From contig JBQTHP010000239.1 in NCBI GenBank assembly GCA_052389755.1, forward strand, positions 1-27,130: DNA of 27,130 bases, in the 5' to 3' direction. The notes beneath the pieces were generated by a model. That model worked only from the letters and a program-made list of their open reading frames with translations. It was not told the DNA's origin and searched no databases. Position 1 is the stretch's first letter. Every line of letters starts with the position of its first letter. Below, piece after piece: positions 21,548-27,130 of this stretch. The position numbers were made by a program, and so were the translations under genes. Origin of the DNA: JBQTHP01 sp052389755 (GTDB taxonomy: Bacteria > Pseudomonadota > Gammaproteobacteria > Steroidobacterales > Steroidobacteraceae).

Positions 21548-22120
21548 ATGAATCCGTCGCATCTCGCTGCGTGGCTCGCGTTCTATCGGCCTTCGCATCG
21601 GGCTCGCGTACGCTGGCTCGTCTCGCTACTGGACGTGCAGCCGAAGGATGACGTGCTGGACGCGGGTTTCGGCTCGGGTTTCGCGACCGATCTTCTGGCG
21701 GCGCACGCGACAGAGGGCCGCGTCGTCGGCATCGATCCATCGAAGCGGATGCTGGAAGTGGCCTGCCGGCGCCTGCGCCGGCACCTGCGCACCGGGCGCG
21801 TCACGCTCGTATGCGCGGAAATCGCGGCAATCCCTCGCTTCGACGTGGCGTTCGACAGAGTGCTCGTCGCGGATACCACTCCATTTGAATCGAATCTGGC
21901 GTTGATCCTCAATGTGCTGCGCGCTCGCATGACGCCGGGCGGCCGCATCGCGCTCGCTGCGCAGCAGAGACCTCGCGGCGCCACGGCACAGGCCGAGGGC
22001 GCACGCCTTGCGGATGCGTTGTCCGCGGCGGGATTCGAGCGGGCGGAGACGCATTTCAGCGGATCGATAGAGAAGTTACCGTGCATTTGCGCCACTGCAT
22101 TCAGGCCTCAAACGACATGA
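21548..22120 (+). CDS. Class I SAM-dependent methyltransferase in the bufferin operon
   Basis: This 190-residue Rossmann-fold methyltransferase has motif I VLDAGFGSGFATDLLA (about residues 36-51) and a motif II acidic residue in VVGIDPSKRMLEVA. It is UbiE/methyltransf_11-like. It starts at the ATG at 21548; an open frame upstream of it overlaps bufC and is not methyltransferase-like. The gene is 46 bp after bufC on the same strand and is followed 17 bp later by the amidohydrolase gene, so it is probably in the same transcript. The substrate is unknown. It could methylate the bufferin, or it could be a small-molecule enzyme that merely sits there. Confidence 0.82.
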   Translation: MNPSHLAAWLAFYRPSHRARVRWLVSLLDVQPKDDVLDAGFGSGFATDLLAAHATEGRVVGIDPSKRMLEVACRRLRRHLRTGRVTLVCAEIAAIPRFDVAFDRVLVADTTPFESNLALILNVLRARMTPGGRIALAAQQRPRGATAQAEGARLADALSAAGFERAETHFSGSIEKLPCICATAFRPQTT

Positions 22121-22127
22121 ATAGAGT

Positions 22128-22132
22128 GGAGG
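22128..22132 (+). promoter_or_regulatory. Ribosome binding site deciding the amidohydrolase start
   Basis: GGAGG lies 5 nt before the ATG at 22138. Two upstream in-frame ATGs (22081 and 22117) lack such a site, and starting at 22138 gives a clean signal peptide. Confidence 0.75.
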
Positions 22133-22137
22133 TTGTC

Positions 22138-24183
22138 ATGCTGCGTGCTCGTATCGCGATGGTCATCGGCCTCGTGGGTGTGGCATCTGCTGCGCCCGCG
22201 GCTGCCCAGGAACAGCGCTTCGAGGTCTTCTCGAACGCGGAGAAAGTGGGGCACGTCGTCGCGACAACCGACGGTGATCGCGTCTCAGTCGACTACGCGG
22301 TCGATGACAACGGCCGGGGCTCAAAGCTCAGGGAAAGAGTGCGGATCGGTGCCAACGGCCTTCCGGTCGAGTGGAGCGTGGAAGGCAGGGCGTGGTTCGG
22401 GGCGCCCGTGCGTGAAGAGTTCGCCGTACGCGGCAAGAGCGCGCGCTGGAAGAGTCTGAACGACGCCGGCAGTGCTCGGTTCGATACGCCAAAATTCTAC
22501 GTCGCGAACGATTCGAGCCCGTGGGCGTATGCGCTCGCGCTGCGCGCGTTGCTCGACGACGCCGATCAGAAGGTGGACGCTCTGCCCGCGGGCTCGCTTC
22601 GCGCCGAGAAACTGAAGGAACTCACGGTCGGCACCGGCGATACGGCGCAACCGGTGATCGCTTACGCGCTCTGGGGCATCAACTCCGAGCCCGAGCTCAT
22701 CCTGCTGAGACCCGATCGAAGCGTCTTTGCTTTCGTCGACGCCGGCTGGGTCGTGCTGCCCGAAGGACGCGGAGCGGAGTTCGAATCGCTCTCGACGCTC
22801 GCCCAGTCCCTGCAGCGTGAGTACCTGCAGCGCCTGAGCGCGCAGCACGTGCACCGCTACGACAGCCCCATTTATATCCGCAACGTCCGCGTGTTCGACA
22901 GCAAGGCCGGATCTCTCGGCGAGCCGACGACCGTCGTCGTGTTCCGCGATCGCATCAGCAGCGTACGCGCGGACGCCGAACCGCCAGCCGACGTCGTAGT
23001 CGTCGACGGCGAGGGCGGAACGCTCCTTCCGGGCCTGATGGACGTGCATGCGCACATGTGGTCGTGGGCCGCTCCGCAACACCTCGCCGCCGGCGTTACC
23101 ACCGTGCGCGATCCCGGCAACGATAACCAGGTGCTGCTCGAGCTCACCTCGCAGATCGATTCCGGTGAAATCATGGGCCCGCGCATTCTTCGCCAGGGCT
23201 TCATCGAGGGGCGCACGCCGTTTTCTGCCCGAGGCGGCTTCGTGGTGGACCGCCTGCCACTCGCGCTGGAAAAGGTGCGGTGGTACGCCGATCACGGCTT
23301 CCGCGGCATCAAGATCTACAACTCGATGACGCCCGATTGGGTGGCGCCGCTCGCCGTCGAGGCGCATCGCCTCGGTCTCAACGTCATGGGACACGTACCG
23401 GCGTTCATGAGCTCCGAGCGCGCGATTCGCGACGGCTACGACGAGATCACGCACATCAACCAGCTCATGCTGAGCCTCGTGATCGACACCGCGAAGGAGG
23501 ACACGCGCACGCCGTTCCGCTTCACCGCGCTGGGCGAGCGGATCGGCAAGGTGGATCTCGCGAGCGAGCCTGTGAAGCGGCTCGTGAAGCTCATGAAGGA
23601 GCGCAACACGGCCATCGATCCGACCGTCGCGACGTTCGGACAGATGCTGCTCGGCCGGGCCGGGAAGGTAGCCGAGACCGACGCCCCGTGGCTCGCGCAC
23701 ATGCCGGCGGCGGTCCAGCGTTCGCGCAAGACCCCGCTGCTCGACATGAAAGCCGGCGACGATGCGCTCTACCGCGCCTCCTGGGACAAGCTGCTCGCGA
23801 TGATCAAGCTGCTGCACGACGAGGGCATTCGCATTCTTCCCGGTACGGACGATGCCGCAGGCGTCGTGCTGCACAGCGAGCTGGAGACGTATTCGAAGGC
23901 GGGCATCTCGAACGCCAGAGTACTGCAGATCGCGACGATCGACGTTGCCCGCTATCTCGGGCTGGACCAGGACGTCGGCTCGATCGAGCCCGGCAAACTT
24001 GCGGACCTGATTCTCGTCGCGGGCAATCCACTCGAGAGCATCGGCGAGATCCGGCAGATCCGTATGGTCATGCGCAACGGCGATGCGATGTACCCCGAAG
24101 ACATATACACCGCCCTCGGCATCGCGCCGTTCGGACGCAAACCGCGCGTCACCGTTCCGGCAGGCGCGATCGCAGCGCGTTAG
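22138..24183 (+). CDS. Secreted metal-dependent amidohydrolase
   Basis: This 681-residue protein has a signal peptide (MLRARIAMVIGLVGVASAAP, cleavage near AAAQ) and an N-terminal beta-rich domain (about 22-250). An amidohydrolase TIM-barrel of the imidazolonepropionase-like subfamily follows. Metal and catalytic residues are complete: His304 and His306 (DVHAHMW), Lys392 (KIYNSM), His419 (MGHVPA), His439 (THINQ) and Asp571 (PGTDDA). The C-terminus has the usual SIEPGKLADLILV strand. It should act in the periplasm or outside, hydrolysing an amide or ester, with dipeptides or cyclic amides as typical family substrates. The large N-terminal domain is longer than in simple family members and may bind substrate. 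It follows the methyltransferase gene by 17 bp and may be the last gene of the bufferin transcript, although its biochemical link is not evident. Confidence 0.9.
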   Translation: MLRARIAMVIGLVGVASAAPAAAQEQRFEVFSNAEKVGHVVATTDGDRVSVDYAVDDNGRGSKLRERVRIGANGLPVEWSVEGRAWFGAPVREEFAVRGKSARWKSLNDAGSARFDTPKFYVANDSSPWAYALALRALLDDADQKVDALPAGSLRAEKLKELTVGTGDTAQPVIAYALWGINSEPELILLRPDRSVFAFVDAGWVVLPEGRGAEFESLSTLAQSLQREYLQRLSAQHVHRYDSPIYIRNVRVFDSKAGSLGEPTTVVVFRDRISSVRADAEPPADVVVVDGEGGTLLPGLMDVHAHMWSWAAPQHLAAGVTTVRDPGNDNQVLLELTSQIDSGEIMGPRILRQGFIEGRTPFSARGGFVVDRLPLALEKVRWYADHGFRGIKIYNSMTPDWVAPLAVEAHRLGLNVMGHVPAFMSSERAIRDGYDEITHINQLMLSLVIDTAKEDTRTPFRFTALGERIGKVDLASEPVKRLVKLMKERNTAIDPTVATFGQMLLGRAGKVAETDAPWLAHMPAAVQRSRKTPLLDMKAGDDALYRASWDKLLAMIKLLHDEGIRILPGTDDAAGVVLHSELETYSKAGISNARVLQIATIDVARYLGLDQDVGSIEPGKLADLILVAGNPLESIGEIRQIRMVMRNGDAMYPEDIYTALGIAPFGRKPRVTVPAGAIAAR

Positions 24184-24189
24184 CGCTGC
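24172..24189. terminator. Hairpin between convergent genes
   Basis: GCAGCGC / GCGCTGC forms a perfect 7-bp stem with loop GTTA, and the amidohydrolase stop codon starts in the loop. There is no T tract on either side, so it is at best a weak bidirectional barrier between the amidohydrolase gene and the convergent SDR gene 10 bp away. Confidence 0.35.
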
Positions 24190-24193
24190 GCCC

Positions 24194-24997
24194 TCAGCCG
24201 AGCTGGATTTCCGGCGGTACCTCGGGATTCATCAGCGAGGCGCCGCCGTCCGCGCGGATGGTCTGGCCGGTGATCCATCCGGCCTCCTCGCTGCAGAGCA
24301 GTGTCACCGCGTTGCCGATGTCCGCAGGCGTGCCGAGGCGTCGCATCGGTGTCCAGCCCGATTCGTGCCAGCGGCGAATGAAGTTCTGTGCTTCGGGCGG
24401 CAGGCTGTTGAGAACGCTGTCTTCGGTCCAGCCGGGGCTCACCGCATTCACGGTGACGCCGCGGCGTGCGACCGCGACGGCGAAGTAACGCACCAATGAT
24501 TCGAGCGCGGCCTTGGCCGAACCCATGCCGACCCAGGGTTGCATTCCGCCGGTGACGCTGCCCGCGGCGTAGGTGATCGCGATGATCCTGCCGTTATCTC
24601 GCAGGAGCCGAGCGGCCTCGCGGGCGCAGACGAGAAACGCCCTGGTCTGCGAATCGAACGCCGCGCTCCACTGCTCGAGTGAGATCGCGAGCGGCGGGGC
24701 GTAGAACGCCGGCAACTCGGGACGAGCGTTCGCGACGAAGATGTCCAGCGCGCCAAATTCGCGATGCACGCGCTCGAGCAGATGGCCGACGGCGTCGGGG
24801 TCGGTGACGTCGGCCTGCGCCAGAAATCCTTCACTACCGCTTGCGCGGATCTGCTCCAGCGTCGATTGGGCCGCATCCTTGTTGCGCAGATAGTTCACCG
24901 CGACGCGCGCTCCGTCGCGAGCGAGCTTCAGCGCGATGCCTCGGCCGATTCCACGCGAGCTGCCCGTAACCAGCGCGAATTTTCCAGAGAGAGCCAT
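24194..24997 (-). CDS. SDR-family oxidoreductase, enoyl-reductase-like, with Trp at the catalytic Tyr position
   Basis: This 267-residue Rossmann-fold protein has the NAD(P) motif TGSSRGIG (11-18), an ADVTDPD acidic segment and a C-terminal WITGQTIRADGGASL. The MGSAKAALESLVRYFA helix resembles the FabI/FabL group, where the active site is Tyr-x6-Lys. Here Lys162 is present but the Tyr position is Trp155 (QPWVGMGSAK), and a classical Tyr-x3-Lys is also absent. The protein may use another residue, have changed chemistry, or be non-catalytic. GAGGAG 6 nt upstream supports the ATG. It converges on the amidohydrolase gene. The substrate is unknown. Confidence 0.87.
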   Translation of the reverse strand: MALSGKFALVTGSSRGIGRGIALKLARDGARVAVNYLRNKDAAQSTLEQIRASGSEGFLAQADVTDPDAVGHLLERVHREFGALDIFVANARPELPAFYAPPLAISLEQWSAAFDSQTRAFLVCAREAARLLRDNGRIIAITYAAGSVTGGMQPWVGMGSAKAALESLVRYFAVAVARRGVTVNAVSPGWTEDSVLNSLPPEAQNFIRRWHESGWTPMRRLGTPADIGNAVTLLCSEEAGWITGQTIRADGGASLMNPEVPPEIQLG

Positions 24998-25176
24998 GGT
25001 CGTCTCCTCGAGAGTCGCTGCCAGTTCGCAGGATCATCCTCGTCCCGCAAGGGACCTTCAACCCGCGTCCGGTCGATGCCGGCGCTCGGTCCGTCGAAAG
25101 GCCGCCCCTCGCGTGTTGCACGCACGACCGTCGGCCGGCTAAGACGATGCAGTGAAATCAACGCCTTGGCAATCCC

Positions 25177-25497
25177 TCATCGTGTGCGCGTCGCTCGCTG
25201 CGCCGGCGGCGTACGCGAGCGCGCCGTACGAGCTGGAGATCGTGCCGCTGTAGGCGGCGTGCGACATACCTCGGCCGCGGCGGCGTGCAGACGACGCGTC
25301 AATGCCGCCGAGTCGCTCCGCTTCGACAGATCGAGATCGGCGTAGCTCACGCGCACGGTGCGCGGCTCACCCTGGAACGGTGCCGCGAAGGCGGCGCTGC
25401 TCACGTACGCGAGCGCGGCGAACCCGATGAGCACGATCTCCGTGAGAACGCTGTGCTTGCGGATGCCGCGGAGCGCCGGATCGATGATCCTTTTCAT
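25177..25497 (-). CDS. UrcA-like secreted protein with aberrant C-terminus
   Basis: From the ATG at 25497 this is a 106-residue protein with a basic N-terminus, a hydrophobic export segment (VLIGFAALAYVSSAAFA) and a UrcA-type core (RTVRVSYADLDLSKRSDSAALTRRL...AAAEVC). UrcA proteins are small periplasmic proteins of unknown function in sphingomonads and related groups. After the first Cys, where the family normally continues to a second Cys and an AV-rich helix, this protein becomes Arg/Thr/Pro/Ala-rich (RTPPTAARSPART...) until the stop. The 3' end may therefore be frameshifted or replaced. No clear ribosome binding site is visible. The N-terminal identification is reasonable; the reading of the last ~30 residues is doubtful. 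Confidence 0.6.
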   Translation of the reverse strand: MKRIIDPALRGIRKHSVLTEIVLIGFAALAYVSSAAFAAPFQGEPRTVRVSYADLDLSKRSDSAALTRRLHAAAAEVCRTPPTAARSPARTARSRTPPAQRATRTR

Positions 25498-25698
25498 GCG
25501 GCTCAGTTTGAAGAGTTGGCCGCAAGCAGCAATTCGAAGATCTGAAGGGCGGATAAGAAGGAGTGAAGAGAGAGGAAGAGAAGGGCGGAGAGGCTTGGGC
25601 GACCGGCGTGCGTTGAAGGGCCGTGCGCGATCGCTGATCGGTTGCGTCCTGACGGACGTACCCTCGCGCGGGCCGGCGCGTTCTAAGCACGATACGCG

Positions 25699-27130
25699 GT
25701 GCGCCGTGAAAAGGCACGGTGTCCCAGTGGGTGCGAATCCCACCCGGCAACTGTCGCTCCAGCCGGTAGCAATCGGAGCAGCCGCACAGGGAGAGGCGGC
25801 TGAAGCCTCCGACGTAGGGTCACCACTTGGGTGATCTGGCGAGTATGCAGGCCGTAACGTGAGTGAACGCCGAGCAGGTCTCGAAAAGGCTGATGCGGAA
25901 GCCGACCCGACCCGCGTTTTCGGGGAAGGCTGCGATGTCTGGGGAAGCGAGCGACGCACGCACTCGGACAGTCCGCCGGGATAGTGGCGATGGCATGCAT
26001 ACAAGAGGGACGCCGAGGCAACACGGGAAGCCCGATCGCGTGATCGAGCATGAGGATCAACCGGCAGCCCGCGAGGGACGGGCCGGGCGCGATGGGTGGC
26101 GGAGAGGCTCGTAGTACCGCTGAAGCCGGGTAATGCCGGTGGAGGGAAGGGGCCTCAGTTCAAGGGCAACGCAAGACGTGGCGAGGATCAGGAGATTGGG
26201 CAACCTATCAACTCCGGATAGCGTTCAGAAGCTGCAGACGGCGTTACATGCCAAAGCGAAGGAAACGCCGGGTTTTCGCTTCTATGCGCTGTACGACAAG
26301 GTGTATCGAGCCGATGTGTTGGTACACGCCTACGCTCGCTGCCGTGCGAACGGTGGCGCCGAAGGTGTGGACGGGCAGCGGTTCGAGGACATCGAGACGT
26401 ACGGCATGGAGCGATGGCTCGGTGAGCTGGCGCAAGTGCTGAAGGAGAAGAAGTACCAAGCGCAAGCGATCAGACGAGTCTATATCCCCAAGCCCAACGG
26501 CAAGCTACGGCCCTTGGGTATTCCAACGATCCGTGATCGCGTGGTGCAGACGGCGGCAGGGTTGGTCTTGGAGCCGATCTTCGAGGCCGATCTGCAACCC
26601 GAGCAACATGCGTATCGAGCGGATCGCAATGCGCTCACGGCGGTGCGCCAAGTGCACAGCCTGCTCAACACGGGTCACCGCGAAGTCATTGACGCGGATT
26701 TGTCCGCGTACTTTGACTCGATCCCGCACTCGGAGCTTCTGAAGTCTGTGGCGCGCCGGGTCTCTGACCGGCACGTGTTGCATCTGATCAAGATGTGGCT
26801 CACCGCTGCGGTGGAGGAAGACGACGGTAAAGGCGGAAAGAAGCGGATGACCTCGAACCGCGACACCAAGCGGGGCATTCCCCAAGGCTCGCCGATCTCA
26901 CCGTTGCTCTCTAACGTCTACATGCGACGGTTCGTATTGGGATGGCGCCACCTCGGATATGCCGAGCGCTTTGGAGCGCAGATCGTCAACTACGCCGATG
27001 ACCGTGCGCCACGACGGCGCAGAGAGGAGTTCGTGATGAACTTCTGAAGCAGCCTTGCTGCACGAGAGATGGGGGACGGCCCCTCGGACTCGGATTGCAG
27101 GATCAGAGTCCAAACCACCGGAAGCTGCTC
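25699..27130 (+). mobile_element. Group II intron (5' part with ribozyme domains and encoded reverse transcriptase)
   Basis: GTGCGCC at 25699 fits the conserved intron 5' end (GUGYG). It is followed by about 430 nt of structured non-coding sequence (25699-26132) typical of group II ribozyme domain I onward, leading into the maturase reading frame. The sequence composition is visibly less GC-rich than the neighbouring genes, in line with recent arrival. No domain V hairpin (a short conserved AGC...GUUC-type stem) or AY 3' end was found before the window ends. The intron is therefore either 3'-deleted or disrupted, and its right boundary is not defined. The 201 bp between the UrcA start and the intron (25498-25698) show only a purine-rich run. 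Confidence 0.8.
26133..27047 (+). pseudogene. ltrA: Truncated group II intron reverse transcriptase/maturase
   Basis: This is 304 residues where intact proteins are usually 420 or more. RT motifs are present in order: GGAEGVDG, RRVYIPKPNGKLRPLGIPT, QHAYRADRNA, the catalytic strand DADLSAYFDSIPH (Asp187 to Asp195), RGIPQGSPISPLLSN and the YADD box (287-290). Directly after YADD the sequence switches to RAPRRRREEFVMNF and stops, whereas relatives continue with a hydrophobic FV-type strand, the thumb/X domain and usually a DNA-binding or endonuclease region. This indicates a deletion or insertion at about 27001-27003. The catalytic aspartates survive, but RNA maturase activity should be lost. 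The MPVEGRG start is typical for this intron lineage. Confidence 0.87.

Overview
The window is about 27 kb of high-GC DNA from what looks like a gammaproteobacterium of the Steroidobacter/Nevskia/Xanthomonas neighbourhood. This is an inference from the gene set: two large TonB-dependent receptors, a TPR-sulfotransferase, a UrcA-type secreted protein, a GEMM-I riboswitch and a bufferin operon. No rRNA, tRNA or CRISPR array is visible.

Layout. (1) Positions 1-108 are a perfect palindrome. (2) 143-5337 form a cyclic-di-GMP block: a membrane-bound GAF-GGDEF-EAL protein, an NlpC/P60 lipoprotein 6 bp behind it, then a GEMM-I (c-di-GMP-I) riboswitch ahead of a two-SPOR-domain, Ala/Pro/Lys-rich protein. 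The second messenger could therefore be made or degraded by the first gene and sensed in the leader of the third. (3) 5633-8623 is a TonB-dependent receptor with its own terminator and a possible LacI-type operator upstream. (4) On the minus strand, 13383 to 8676 encodes a TPR-sulfotransferase, a second TonB-dependent receptor and a small zinc-ribbon protein in close tandem. (5) 19259-13452 (minus) is a double-length UvrA with four ABC ATPase modules. It carries three in-frame copies of a ~60-bp palindromic element, which also sits in the lipoprotein gene. (6) 19552-22120 is a bufferin (copper-binding RiPP) operon: BufA2-type precursor, MNIO/DUF692 maturase, DUF2063 partner, then a class I methyltransferase. 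A secreted amidohydrolase (22138-24183) follows closely. (7) On the minus strand are an SDR oxidoreductase lacking the usual catalytic Tyr and a UrcA-like protein with an aberrant C-terminus. (8) From about 25699 a group II intron enters; its reverse transcriptase is cut off just after the YADD motif.

The strongest items for follow-up are the riboswitch with its c-di-GMP neighbours, the coding-compatible palindromic elements placed at UvrA domain joints, the bufferin operon with an added methyltransferase, and a heptamer-based inverted repeat that supplies the uvrA stop codon and an in-frame stop just before the sulfotransferase.
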